A model generated the notes under the pieces. It had not been told where the DNA came from. It was given only the letters and a program-made list of their open reading frames with translations, and ran no database searches. This document shows, one piece after another, positions 25,757 through 34,440 of a stretch of 64,000 nt of DNA. A program made the translations under genes and the position numbers. This DNA comes from Acidovorax delafieldii (GTDB lineage: Bacteria; Pseudomonadota; Gammaproteobacteria; Burkholderiales; Burkholderiaceae_C), in the NCBI RefSeq assembly GCF_007993815.1, contig NZ_VJWE01000002.1, positions 62,001-126,000 on the forward strand, in the 5' to 3' direction. Every line of letters begins with the position of its first letter. Position 1 is the stretch's first letter.

Positions 25757-25800
25757 ACCAAGCGCTAGAAAAACATACCGAGGCAGCTATCAAGTTAGGA
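25757..25800. repeat. Dispersed intergenic palindromic repeat copy
   Basis: CACCAAGCGCTAGAAAAACA followed by TACCGAGGCAGCTATCAAG lies between the convergent LysR and AbiEii genes. Its reverse complement keeps the GATAGCTGC and CTAGCGCTTG ends of the family, with a diverged middle. Confidence 0.55.
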
Positions 25801-25866
25801 GCGGATATGACATGGCACGCAGTTGTTGCGCACCATTCGCCCCCCTCATCCCATCGGTCTGTCGCT

Positions 25867-26715
25867 TCATAGCCCCAACAGCTTCTGCAACTCGCTGCGC
25901 AGTAGCCTCACCACCTCGGCAAGGTCCAGGGCTTGCAGACGGTTCTTTTTCAGAAAGGCGGCCCACTGCTTCTGCTTGGCCGCATCCTGTGCAAATGCAT
26001 CACTCAGGCCTGAGGGAATGGAATTGGGCAGGGCCAACCGGCGCCGATGGAACGTGGCAGCCACTGCGCGGTGCAGTTCTTGCGGGTCCAACACGCCTTC
26101 GGTCAGCAACACCCACAGGTCAAAGTAGTCCTTCATGCGCGTGTTGGCCATGCCCAGCAGGCACACCGCATGAAACTTCTCTGCCACCACCGTGTACTTG
26201 GGGTACGCGCGCAATTGGGGTGCGGGCAGGTCTGGCAGCAGCACCGGGTAGTGCACCGCCTCGGGCGCCGGGGTCACCGCGTCGCCAAAGCCAATGTCCA
26301 CCTGCAGCGCAATGCGTGCGCCATCCAGTGTGGCCAGCAGGTCCACCCGCACACCGCCGTACCCCGCATCTTTGCGAATGGTGGAGCCCTTGACCGAGGC
26401 CGGGTCAAACGCCATGCCGTCGTCCACCTCGATCTGGCAAATCTCGCGGAACGCCAGCACGGCGGATTCGATGTCGTCCGGGCCAAAACCCAGCAGGTCT
26501 GCATCGCGCGTGGGCCGGTGGGGCTGGTCAAACCACAGCGAGAACAGCAGGGCGCCTTTGAGCAGATAGCGGTTGGCGTGTGGCGAGATCGACAACCGGT
26601 ACAGCAGCCGCTCTAACCCATAGCGAGTCAGCGTTAGGTTGAAGTCCTGCTGGTGCGCATCGGCATACAGCTTGAGACGCGCGCGGATGGATGCCGCCAC
26701 ATTGCGCTGGCTCAT
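25867..26715 (-). CDS. abiEii: AbiEii/AbiGii-type nucleotidyltransferase toxin
   Basis: A 282-residue toxin of the AbiE abortive-infection/toxin-antitoxin family; homologues are NTP-dependent nucleotidyltransferases that arrest growth. Seen: KGALLF at residues 53-58 and the catalytic TRDADLLGF (D71, D73), and AEKFHAV with RMKDYFDLW (about residues 179-201), the conserved C-terminal motif. All expected catalytic residues appear intact. Its ATG overlaps the antitoxin stop codon (ATGA), giving the usual abiEi-abiEii coupled order. It converges with the LysR gene at 24763. Confidence 0.9.
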   Translation of the reverse strand: MSQRNVAASIRARLKLYADAHQQDFNLTLTRYGLERLLYRLSISPHANRYLLKGALLFSLWFDQPHRPTRDADLLGFGPDDIESAVLAFREICQIEVDDGMAFDPASVKGSTIRKDAGYGGVRVDLLATLDGARIALQVDIGFGDAVTPAPEAVHYPVLLPDLPAPQLRAYPKYTVVAEKFHAVCLLGMANTRMKDYFDLWVLLTEGVLDPQELHRAVAATFHRRRLALPNSIPSGLSDAFAQDAAKQKQWAAFLKKNRLQALDLAEVVRLLRSELQKLLGL

Positions 26716-27392
26716 GCCGTAACGCTTTCCAGATACGGCCGCATCACATTGGCCACGCGGTTGATCGTGGCGTAGTGCCACAGCGCATCCATCGGCAGCT
26801 TGCCTTGCTGCCAGCCATCGCGCAGCGCCTCCAGCGCCACATCCAGCCCGATCTTGTTGCGGTATTTGAAGCAGTCCGCTACCGTCTTCGCGGCGTTGAA
26901 CACTGGTACCTGCACGCCGTCGATCTCCACCGGCTCCACCCCTTCCGTCAGCGCCGCGCCAGACATGCGAGTCACGCGCAGCGCCGGTTGCCCCAGGCGC
27001 GGGGTGGGCGTGTTCGGCGGTATCGCCATCCACACCTCAAACGGCGCTTGCGTGCCAATGCCATGCACGCGCAGAGCAGAGAGCAAACACACCACGCCCT
27101 TGGGCACACGCAGCGCCACCTCGGCCAGCGAACGGTGTTCGCTGACGGCACGGCCTGGCAGGCTGTACATGCCGCGTGCCACGCGGTCGAGCTTGCCTGC
27201 GGCGACCAGCCGGGTCAGCAGTACCGTGGGCAGGCCATGCGCGCTCAGGTCGCGCGCGCGGAGCAGAGGTTGGTGCTGGGCAAGCTCAAGCACCGTGCTT
27301 TCTTGGGAGGTGAGGGGGGTTGGTGGCACGCCACAAGTTTGTTGTATTGGATAGTTGTTTGTCAATAAATAACTAGAAAAAGCAACAATCAA
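26712..27392 (-). CDS. abiEi: AbiEi-type antitoxin/transcriptional repressor
   Basis: A roughly 200-226 residue protein with an N-terminal winged helix (LRARDLSAHGLPTVLLTRLV, residues about 45-64, then GKLDRVARGMYSLPG) and a C-terminal domain typical of AbiEi, with FNAAKTVADCFKYRNKIG. It would neutralise AbiEii and repress its own promoter. No in-frame ATG exists at the 5' end: candidates are TTG at 27392 and GTG at 27329, neither with a strong ribosome-binding site. A TTGACA (27365-27360) lies inside the longer version, favouring the shorter one. It is divergent from the HipA-like kinase gene. Confidence 0.86.
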   Translation of the reverse strand: MIVAFSSYLLTNNYPIQQTCGVPPTPLTSQESTVLELAQHQPLLRARDLSAHGLPTVLLTRLVAAGKLDRVARGMYSLPGRAVSEHRSLAEVALRVPKGVVCLLSALRVHGIGTQAPFEVWMAIPPNTPTPRLGQPALRVTRMSGAALTEGVEPVEIDGVQVPVFNAAKTVADCFKYRNKIGLDVALEALRDGWQQGKLPMDALWHYATINRVANVMRPYLESVTA

Positions 27393-27436
27393 GGCTTCAA
27401 TTAAGTTTGGTTTATCTATTCATTTATCTATCCAAT
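27346..27436. promoter_or_regulatory. Inverted-repeat operator between abiE and hipA-like gene
   Basis: ATTGGATAG at 27346-27354 is mirrored by CTATCCAAT at 27428-27436, with a second CTATT/TTATCTAT direct repeat at 27411-27431. The region is AT-rich and lies over the divergent promoters. AbiEi proteins are known to bind inverted repeats in their own promoter, so this is a likely operator that may also affect the HipA-like gene. Confidence 0.5.
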
Positions 27437-27465
27437 TTTCAATTCAATCGGCGTATCCTTAGGGC

Positions 27466-28851
27466 ATGCCCTCCGCCGCCCAGACATACGCCAACGCCAT
27501 CCGGCCCCTGCTGCGCCCCGGCCCTGCCAAGGCGCAGGCGCTGGCACAGGCGCTGCAGGTCAGCCAGCCCACCGTCTCCCGCGCACTCAGCGCGCTGGGT
27601 GACGAGGTGGTGCCTTTTGGCGCTGCAAGATCTATTCAATACACGCTGCGCGATCCCCAGCGCGCCGATCTGCAGGCCACCGTGTACCGCGTCACTCCCC
27701 AGGGCGCGCTGGAAACCCTGGGCACCCTCGTCCCCGTGTGCCCGCAGGGCTTTGTGATGGTCGAGGCGGGTGGTGCCCGGCTGCACAGCGACGGCCTGCC
27801 GTGGTGGATCTATGACATGCGCCCGCAGGGCTACCTGGGGCGCGCCTACTGCCAGCGGCACGGCCAGCCCCTGGGCCTGCCCGAGCGGCTGGGCGACTGG
27901 AGCGACACCCACGCGCTGCGCGCCATCCTGGACCAGGGCGACGACATGCCCGGCAACCTGCTCATCGGCCCCACCGCGCGCGACCAGTTCGTCAACGCGC
28001 CCGACCCCGTGCCCATTGCAGCCGCACAAAAGCGGCACACGTACGCCCAGTTGGCGGACCTGGCCGCGCGCGGCGAGGTGGCGGGCTCCTCAGCCGCTGG
28101 CGAGCAGCCCAAGTTCACCGCCTACGCAGAGCAAGCCGATGGCACTGCCGCGCATGTGATGGTCAAGTTCACCGCAGAACTCGACACCCCCGTCAGCGCC
28201 CGCTGGCGCGACCTGCTGCTGGCCGAACACATCGCCCTGCAGGTGCTGCGTGACCACGGCGTGCCTGCCGCGCAGTCCATGACCTGGATGCACGGCACCC
28301 AACGGTTTCTGGAGGTGCAGCGGTTTGACCGGCTGGGGGCGCGCGGACGCAGGGCGCTGCATTCCTTCGCCGCACTGGATGCCGAGTTTGTCGGCAGCGG
28401 CGGCAACTGGCCGGTGATTGCAAGGGCGTTGTGGAAGTCCGGGGTCATCACCCCCCAGGCCTTTGACACGGCCTGCCTGCTGTGGGCGTTTGGCACCCTG
28501 ATTGGCAACACCGACATGCACAGCGGCAATCTGTCGTGCTTGTCAGAGGGGCGCAGGCCTTACGGGCTGGCGCCTGCGTATGACATGACGCCCATGGCGT
28601 TTGCACCCACGGTGGGGGGAGGTTTGCCGGAGCGGTCGCTGGAACTGACGGTGGGGGAACAGGTCAGCGCGGCGGCTTGGAAGGAGGCACTTGCGATGGC
28701 GCTGGTGTTTGTGCGGCGGTTGGGGGATGAGGACGGGTTCAGCGCGGGGTTCGATGCCTGCAAGGCTGAGTTAGTGCGCCATGTGACTGTGGCTAATGAG
28801 CGTGTTGGGAGGCTGGCCGTTTCGAGTGATTCCCGGCTCAGAATGCAGTAG
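27466..28851 (+). CDS. HipA-like Ser/Thr kinase toxin with fused HTH (YjjJ/HipH-like)
   Basis: A 461-residue protein combining an N-terminal helix-turn-helix (residues about 20-60, with VSQPTVSRALSALGDEVV) and a HipA kinase fold. Kinase elements are present: the Gly/Ser loop SSAAGEQPKF (208-217), the ATP-binding Lys (VMVKF, K234), the catalytic GNTDMHSGN (D350, N355) and metal-binding AYDMTPM (D373). It matches E. coli YjjJ/HipH in layout and length (443 residues there). No separate HipB is present, so the fused HTH probably provides autoregulation. It is divergent from abiEi across 73 bp of AT-rich DNA. Confidence 0.85.
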   Translation: MPSAAQTYANAIRPLLRPGPAKAQALAQALQVSQPTVSRALSALGDEVVPFGAARSIQYTLRDPQRADLQATVYRVTPQGALETLGTLVPVCPQGFVMVEAGGARLHSDGLPWWIYDMRPQGYLGRAYCQRHGQPLGLPERLGDWSDTHALRAILDQGDDMPGNLLIGPTARDQFVNAPDPVPIAAAQKRHTYAQLADLAARGEVAGSSAAGEQPKFTAYAEQADGTAAHVMVKFTAELDTPVSARWRDLLLAEHIALQVLRDHGVPAAQSMTWMHGTQRFLEVQRFDRLGARGRRALHSFAALDAEFVGSGGNWPVIARALWKSGVITPQAFDTACLLWAFGTLIGNTDMHSGNLSCLSEGRRPYGLAPAYDMTPMAFAPTVGGGLPERSLELTVGEQVSAAAWKEALAMALVFVRRLGDEDGFSAGFDACKAELVRHVTVANERVGRLAVSSDSRLRMQ

Positions 28852-29373
28852 AAGCTGGCCGCATTGGAGTGTTTTCTCGAGCCGATGAGATTGCTGGGCG
28901 GGACTGGCGGGCGCTGAGAAGGTAAAGGCTACGAAATGTATCGACAGTGCTTGTTTCATAAGTAGTGGCTGCTATGAAATTAATAGTGATGGCTGTGGTG
29001 TCTTCTTCTTTGAGTTTCGATACGAATGGTTGATGATTGGATGTTTTTTGGCCCAGTTTAGGCATGCAGAGCGGTCATTCGATGCGCTATATGTCATGTA
29101 TCGAGCTAATGCCGTTTGCGAGCAGTCATGATTTAGTGAGTTAGCTCACAGACGTGCTCCAACAGCGGTATAGAAAAAATCGGGGGGCCAAATTAATGAC
29201 GGAGTCTATTTCTGTTTAATAATACGCAGAACGCGTGAAAAATATAGGTTAGAAGCCGCCTTTCTTTGGCTTCGGTATGCCAAATTAGTCCGCAAACGTC
29301 AGATATTGACTGCGCTTGGCAAGGACTGTGTTAAATTATTTAAAACTGAAATTTCAAAAACGCACACTGAAGT
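28852..29373. other. AT-richer intergenic region
   Basis: This 522 bp gap marks the change from GC-rich DNA to the low-GC nuclease gene. A weak, diverged copy of the dispersed repeat lies at about 28944-28990 (GTGGCTGCTATGAAATTAAT). Near the 3' end are TTGACT (29306-29311) and TTAAAT (29331-29336), which could be a promoter though the 19 bp spacing is long. No open frame is convincing. Confidence 0.5.
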
Positions 29374-30819
29374 ATGAAGACACATTTCTTTGGCTACTAT
29401 CCACCAACTGAAGCTGAGTATGAGAGGCTTTGGAAGGAGGGGCTTGTTGTTGTCGATACAAATGTCCTTCTCAATCTCTATCGACTTCCTACAACAGCTC
29501 GGGATGAGCTTTTTGAAGTCCTAAATTTATTGAAGGAACGCTTATGGATTCCTTATCAAGTTGCACTCGAGTTTCAGCGCCGCCGCTTAACGGTGATAGC
29601 GGCAGAAAGAAAGGCAACAGAGGACGCGCTACAGACGGCAAGCGACTTAGTGGCCGAACTTAGGCGGAAAGTTGACACGCTTCAGATCGATAAGCGAGGA
29701 CTCGGAGTGCAGTCTCAGCCGTTACTCGACGATCTTGAGAAAGCCAATAGCAAGCTTATAGATGCAATCAAAGAAGTTCACAGATCTCAGCTTGATATTT
29801 CTTCGTCCGATTCTGTTAGAGACAGGCTGGATTTGTTGCTGCGGGACCGCATTGGACCTGGTCCAACAACCCAAAAGGAATTGGATGACCTTTCCGCGCA
29901 AGGTGATGATAGATTTAAGGAAAAAATTCCACCTGGTTTTGCCGATGCGGATAAAGATAAGAACCCAAACGAGGCAACGTTTATCCATGATCAGTTGAAG
30001 TATCAGCGAAAGTTTGGTGATCTGATTTTATGGCGCCAAGTGATTGAACACGTGAAAGCTTCAGGCGCAAAGTGCGTACTTTTTGTGACTGCTGATCGCA
30101 AGGAGGATTGGTGGTGGCGCGAGCAAGGTAAGACTATTGGGCCGCACCCAGAGTTAGTCAGGGAAATCATTAAACAAGGCAATGTGGAACTCTACTGGAT
30201 GTATTCTTCAGTCCAGTTCGTAGAACATGCAAACAAATATTCGGCTGCAACAGTATCATCACAGTCAGTCGCTGAATTGAAGCAGGTAGCATTGGCACCG
30301 AGGATGGAAGCCGGTCGAGACTATCAATTAATTGAATCAGCTACTGCGTCACGACTGATGAGTCCATCCGATCCATATTTATATATGGATCGGCCCGATC
30401 TGCGACATATCGAGCGGCTGGTCGCCGAATGGCTTCAGAGTATACATGACGATGTTAGGCCTAACCAGCATGGATTTCCTGACTTTATTGCAATAGAAGG
30501 TGAGGATGTTCACGGCTTCGAGGTTAAGTACGTGCGCAATTTCGATCGCATGGTTACCTCCCCTAGTATAGTGAATAGTCTTTTGCGTGGTTATATGGAG
30601 ACGCGAGAAGGGCGACTTTCTGAATTTACCGCCATTTTGGTAGTCTCTGAGATTGATTTTTTTGACATAGCTCATTCAGATCGAGTTCACGAGCTGAACC
30701 GCCGCCTTGCTCATCTCCTCGGTCGATATCCAATCACCGGAATAGTGGTTGGTGCTATTCTGGGTGAGCGATTTGAACCACTTGTTTATCAAAGAGAACG
30801 CGATGGTGATACCGACTGA
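29374..30819 (+). CDS. PIN-domain/PD-(D/E)XK nuclease fusion, putative defence protein
   Basis: A 481-residue cytoplasmic protein with three parts. Residues 1-250 resemble PIN_8-type RNases, with acidic positions in VVVDTNVLLNLY (D28), ALEFQRRR (E66), GDLILW (D216) and VTADRKEDWWW (D241); the PIN fold is interrupted by a charged, probably coiled-coil insertion at about 70-175. Residues 340-480 carry a PD-(D/E)XK signature: FPDFIA (D370) and FEVKYV (E383, K385), with a preceding helical Glu (E347). Codon use and base composition are clearly AT-richer than the neighbours, indicating transfer. It stands alone next to AbiE and HipA-like genes. A phage-defence or abortive-infection role is inferred from this; no characterised homologue is recognised. 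Confidence 0.72.
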   Translation: MKTHFFGYYPPTEAEYERLWKEGLVVVDTNVLLNLYRLPTTARDELFEVLNLLKERLWIPYQVALEFQRRRLTVIAAERKATEDALQTASDLVAELRRKVDTLQIDKRGLGVQSQPLLDDLEKANSKLIDAIKEVHRSQLDISSSDSVRDRLDLLLRDRIGPGPTTQKELDDLSAQGDDRFKEKIPPGFADADKDKNPNEATFIHDQLKYQRKFGDLILWRQVIEHVKASGAKCVLFVTADRKEDWWWREQGKTIGPHPELVREIIKQGNVELYWMYSSVQFVEHANKYSAATVSSQSVAELKQVALAPRMEAGRDYQLIESATASRLMSPSDPYLYMDRPDLRHIERLVAEWLQSIHDDVRPNQHGFPDFIAIEGEDVHGFEVKYVRNFDRMVTSPSIVNSLLRGYMETREGRLSEFTAILVVSEIDFFDIAHSDRVHELNRRLAHLLGRYPITGIVVGAILGERFEPLVYQRERDGDTD

Positions 30820-31041
30820 TTTTTTATTTGGACTGGAAAATGTAACTCAAGACTAAACTAGAAAAGTTGTCGCTTAGGTTGATTCGTGACCTGCCACCCT
30901 CACCAGCAACGTTTCTAACTCAATAAAAGTTCCACACGGACGGAAAAATTGGCCATTATTTCGCGATTTTGGTGGCGCACGCCGATTTCTCTAGGCCCTA
31001 CCTGGCAACAGCGCCGATAAGCTCTGCATTGAGCGTCCGCA

Positions 31042-31992
31042 TTACATAAAACCCACCGCCCGCATCCCCACCAACCCCGGCATCGCCCCCCGCATCGCCT
31101 CCAAAAACAAGCGCAGCCGCGCCGGATAAAACCGCGCATACGGGTACACCAAGTACACCGGCAGCGGCGCCGCGTGCCAGTTGGGCACCAGGTGCAGCAG
31201 CTTCCCCTGCCGCACATCGTTGTCCACGATCCACGCCGATGAAATGCACGCCCCCAGCCCGGCCAGGGCGGCGCTGCGCAGGGCGTACAGGCTGTCGGTG
31301 GCTAAACGCGGCGTGATGCCGAAGGTGTGGGCCTCGCCGCCGGGCTCTTGGGTCAGCGTGACCTCGCGGCGGTAGAAGGTGCTCAGGGCCAGCCAGGGCA
31401 GTGGTTGCAGGTCTTGCGCGTGCTGGGGCGTGGGGCGCCCGGCCATCAGGGCGGGGGCGGCCAGCACGATGCGGGGCACTTCGGCCAGGCGCACCGCCAC
31501 CACGCTGGGGTCGTCCACCGCGCCGACCTGGATGGCGCAGTCGATGCCTTCGGCGATGAAGTTGGGGCGGCGGTCGTGCAGCATCCATTCCACATCCACC
31601 TCGGGGTAGCGGCGCAGGTAGGCCATCAGCGGGGCGATGAACTGGTCTTGCCCAAAGGCGTGCGGCGCCAGCACGCGCAGGGTGCCGCGCGGGGTGTCGG
31701 CCGTGCCGCGCAGGTCGTCTTCCATGGCGCGCCAGTCTTCCAGCAGGGCCTTGGCGTGGGCAAAGCAGCGGTCGCCGTCTTCAGTCAACTTCATCACATG
31801 GGTGGAGCGCTGCAGCAGCTTGATGCCCAGGCTGCGCTCCAGCGCCTGCAGGCGGCGGCTCACGGTGGGCTGGCTGGTGCCCAGCTGCTGGGCGGCGGCA
31901 GACAGGCTGCCGGCTTCGACGATGCGGACAAAGGTCTGCATCAGCTCGATGCGGTCGGCGCCGGGTTGCAAGGCTGGCAGGGTGTTGGTCAT
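31042..31992 (-). CDS. LysR-family transcriptional regulator
   Basis: A 316-residue LysR regulator of the AaeR/PtxR-like subgroup. Its HTH is at about residues 14-75 (MQTFVRIVEAGSLSAAAQQL, then SQPTVSRRLQALERSLG), followed by the effector domain with RYPEVDVEWML. It is divergent from an MFS exporter 97 bp away and most likely controls it. The downstream 220 bp toward the PIN nuclease gene hold nothing recognisable. Confidence 0.85.
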   Translation of the reverse strand: MTNTLPALQPGADRIELMQTFVRIVEAGSLSAAAQQLGTSQPTVSRRLQALERSLGIKLLQRSTHVMKLTEDGDRCFAHAKALLEDWRAMEDDLRGTADTPRGTLRVLAPHAFGQDQFIAPLMAYLRRYPEVDVEWMLHDRRPNFIAEGIDCAIQVGAVDDPSVVAVRLAEVPRIVLAAPALMAGRPTPQHAQDLQPLPWLALSTFYRREVTLTQEPGGEAHTFGITPRLATDSLYALRSAALAGLGACISSAWIVDNDVRQGKLLHLVPNWHAAPLPVYLVYPYARFYPARLRLFLEAMRGAMPGLVGMRAVGFM

Positions 31993-32089
31993 ACGCCAAG
32001 CGTATAACGAATCTGCAATTCAGCCTACTACCCAGCGCGGCGGCGGGCTAGAACAATCGCACCATTCCTTTTTAACCGATGGTGTTGTG

Positions 32090-33325
32090 ATGTCTTCCAT
32101 TCAAAATGTGCATGCAAGTGGTGCAGCGGGGCTGGCCCCGGTGGCGCCGCCTGCGGAGGGGGCGGTGAGTGCGCCGCTCTTATTGCTGCTGGCGACCACG
32201 GCGGGGCTGAGCGTGGCCTCGCTGTACTACAGCCAGCCCATGCTGGGCGTGCTGGGGCCCGACATGCAGGCCGACAGCCGCGTGGTGGGCCTGGTGCCCA
32301 CGCTCACGCAGCTGGGGTATGCGCTGGGCATCTTGCTGCTGGCGCCGCTGGGTGACCGGTATGACCGGCGCCGCATCATCGTCATCAAGTCCATCGCGCT
32401 GATGCTGGCCCTGCTGTTGAGCGGCCTGGCGCCCGGCATGGGCGCGCTGCTGGCGGCCAGCCTGGCCGTGGGCCTGGCTGCCACGGTGGCGCAGGACGTG
32501 GTACCTGCCGCCGCCACGCTGGCCCCGGCGGCGCAGCGCGGGCGCATGGTGGGCACGGTGATGACGGGGCTGCTGCTGGGCATCTTGTTGTCGCGCGTGG
32601 TCAGCGGCTTTGTGGCGCAGCAGTGGGGCTGGCGCACGGTGTATGTGGCGGCGGCGGTGGCCATTGCGCTGCTGACGGTGGCGGTGTGGCGCGGGCTGCC
32701 GCGCTTTGCGCCCACCACGCAGATGGGCTATGGCGCGCTGATCGGCTCGATGGTGGCGCTGTGGCGCCAGCACGCAGCGCTGCGCCGTGCGGCCTGGGCG
32801 CAGGGGCTGCTGGCCGTGGGCTTCAGCGCGTTCTGGTCCACGCTGGCGGTGATGTTGCACAGCCAGTTCAACCTGGGCACGGCAGCGGCAGGTGCGTTTG
32901 GCCTGGCCGGGGCTGCGGGTGCACTGGCTGCCCCACTGGCCGGGCGCCTGGCCGACAAGCGCGGGCCCGAGGTGGTGACGCGCTATGGCGCGGGGCTGGC
33001 CGCCGTGTCGTTTGCGGTGATGGCGCTGGCGCCGCTGCTGCCTGCGCAGGCCCAACTGGGCTTGATTGTGGTCAGCGCGATTGGCTTTGACTTTGGCGTG
33101 CAGGCCACGCTGGTGGCGCACCAGACCATCGTGTACGGCATCGACCCTGCGGCGCGCAGCCGGCTCAATGCGCTGCTGTTCACCGGCATGTTCATCGGCA
33201 TGTCGGCCGGGGCGGCGCTGGGCAGCCTGGCGCTGGCGCAGTGGGGCTGGTTGGGGGTGGTGGGCTTGGCCACTGCGGGGTCGCTGGCGGCGCTGGCGGT
33301 GCGCATGGGGCTGCGCTGGGGCTGA
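32090..33325 (+). CDS. Major facilitator superfamily transporter (AraJ/YnfM-like)
   Basis: A 411-residue inner-membrane transporter with twelve hydrophobic segments. Seen: YYSQPMLGVL in helix 1, the MFS loop GDRYDRRRII between helices 2 and 3, and a repeat of the pattern LADKRGPEVV between helices 8 and 9. This subgroup usually exports small molecules or drugs by proton antiport. The ATG at 32090 was chosen because homology starts there; the open frame upstream is a shadow of the divergent regulator. A copy of the dispersed repeat follows its stop. Confidence 0.85.
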   Translation: MSSIQNVHASGAAGLAPVAPPAEGAVSAPLLLLLATTAGLSVASLYYSQPMLGVLGPDMQADSRVVGLVPTLTQLGYALGILLLAPLGDRYDRRRIIVIKSIALMLALLLSGLAPGMGALLAASLAVGLAATVAQDVVPAAATLAPAAQRGRMVGTVMTGLLLGILLSRVVSGFVAQQWGWRTVYVAAAVAIALLTVAVWRGLPRFAPTTQMGYGALIGSMVALWRQHAALRRAAWAQGLLAVGFSAFWSTLAVMLHSQFNLGTAAAGAFGLAGAAGALAAPLAGRLADKRGPEVVTRYGAGLAAVSFAVMALAPLLPAQAQLGLIVVSAIGFDFGVQATLVAHQTIVYGIDPAARSRLNALLFTGMFIGMSAGAALGSLALAQWGWLGVVGLATAGSLAALAVRMGLRWG

Positions 33326-33337
33326 TTTGGGGAGAAA

Positions 33338-33387
33338 TATGGCTTTAGCGCTAGTAAATCATGTGCTGGCAGCTATACAAATGAGAG
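33338..33387. repeat. Dispersed intergenic palindromic repeat copy
   Basis: TTTAGCGCTAGTAAATCATG followed by TGCTGGCAGCTATAC lies between the convergent MFS and zinc-ribbon genes. It matches the copy at 12881 at most positions. Confidence 0.7.
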
Positions 33388-33409
33388 CGAAATCCGCGCA
33401 AGGCAAGGG

Positions 33410-33829
33410 TTACGCTTTTTGCAGCAAGCGGTCTATCCAAACCAGGCAAGCTAGACCCAAGGGGCCAGACAGCGCCACATAGCCCAGCGAGGCGACCAGT
33501 TTGGCCCACCGCGAGTAGCGTGGCAGGTTAGTGATGACATACAGCCCGGGGATGAAGATGAACAGAGCCAGTATGGCGGCCACTGCCGGGGGAGGGGCCC
33601 CAAGCCAGATCATCACCAAAGGCGGCACCCACAAAGGGGCCAGCAGCGACGCCCAGCGAAATGAAGCGCCTTCCAGAACATAGGGAGGCAGACCCCAGCC
33701 CGCTTCCCTGGGGCTGAGGTCATCTCGCGACGCGGAAGGACTGCCGCCTGCCCACCGGCCGCATCTGAGGCACCTGGATGTACCTGGCGGGACGCTGGCG
33801 CGGCAGTTGAAGCAGGTGGGAAATGACAC
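33410..33829 (-). CDS. Small zinc-ribbon membrane protein, unknown function
   Basis: A 139-residue protein starting at a GTG 9 bp after the stop of the upstream gene. The N-terminus has a zinc-ribbon pattern (CFNC at residues 6-9 and CLRC at 20-23). Three hydrophobic segments follow (about 57-78, 80-98 and 110-130). Nothing else is recognisable. The close spacing implies cotranscription with the molybdopterin-domain protein. Confidence 0.6.
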   Translation of the reverse strand: MSFPTCFNCRASVPPGTSRCLRCGRWAGGSPSASRDDLSPREAGWGLPPYVLEGASFRWASLLAPLWVPPLVMIWLGAPPPAVAAILALFIFIPGLYVITNLPRYSRWAKLVASLGYVALSGPLGLACLVWIDRLLQKA

Positions 33830-33837
33830 GCGTCCGC

Positions 33838-34440
33838 TCAGGCCTTCTTCACCTCAATGTGGTACAGCCCCCAGGGGCACAGGCCAAAGCGTTCCTTCAC
33901 GGGCTTGTCCTTGAAGGCGGGTAGCACGTCCGCGTCGTACACGGCCCACTGCGGGCCCAGGCCGCCCAGGGCCATGGGCTGGCCGTCGATGTGGGTGGCG
34001 ACGATCATGCGGTAGGCCTGGGCGTCAGCCATGCTGATGTTGACGTTGTAGCCGTCCACCGCGCGCAGGCCCAGTTGCACGGGGCTGCCCGCTGCCACAC
34101 CGGCGGCGGCCAGCACGGTGGTGAGCAGGGGGCCCTTGAGCGTGTGGGGCTTGCTGTCGTATTCGAGCGTGGGCTTGATGGTGACGGCGGGCATGCGCGC
34201 CAGGGCGGCGGCGTCCAGCGCGAAGGCCTTGTCGAACTGGATGCCGTGTTTGCCCATCATCTGGTCGATGGTGGTGTCCAGCGCGCCGCGGTTGGACTGG
34301 GTGATGGCGCCGCTGATGGTGAGCAGCGTGGGGCCGCTGGGGGCCTTGGCCGGCGTGGCGGCGTGGCTGCTGCCCGTGGCCGTCCACAGGCCTGCCAGGC
34401 CCATGCCGGCGGCGACGAAGTTGCGCTTGTTCATGCTCAT
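33838..34440 (-). CDS. Secreted molybdopterin-oxidoreductase-fold protein
   Basis: A 200-residue exported protein with a Sec or Tat-like signal peptide (MNKRNFVAAGMGLAGLW, cut near SHA). The body resembles the SUOX/Oxidored_molyb fold: LKGPLLTTVLAAAG, LRAVDGYNVNISMADA and the C-terminal LCPWGLYHIEV. The domain is short, and the cofactor-anchoring Cys of true sulfite oxidases is not at its usual place, so it may not bind molybdopterin. AAGGAG precedes the ATG at 34440. It is probably periplasmic and cotranscribed with the zinc-ribbon protein. Confidence 0.72.
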   Translation of the reverse strand: MSMNKRNFVAAGMGLAGLWTATGSSHAATPAKAPSGPTLLTISGAITQSNRGALDTTIDQMMGKHGIQFDKAFALDAAALARMPAVTIKPTLEYDSKPHTLKGPLLTTVLAAAGVAAGSPVQLGLRAVDGYNVNISMADAQAYRMIVATHIDGQPMALGGLGPQWAVYDADVLPAFKDKPVKERFGLCPWGLYHIEVKKA

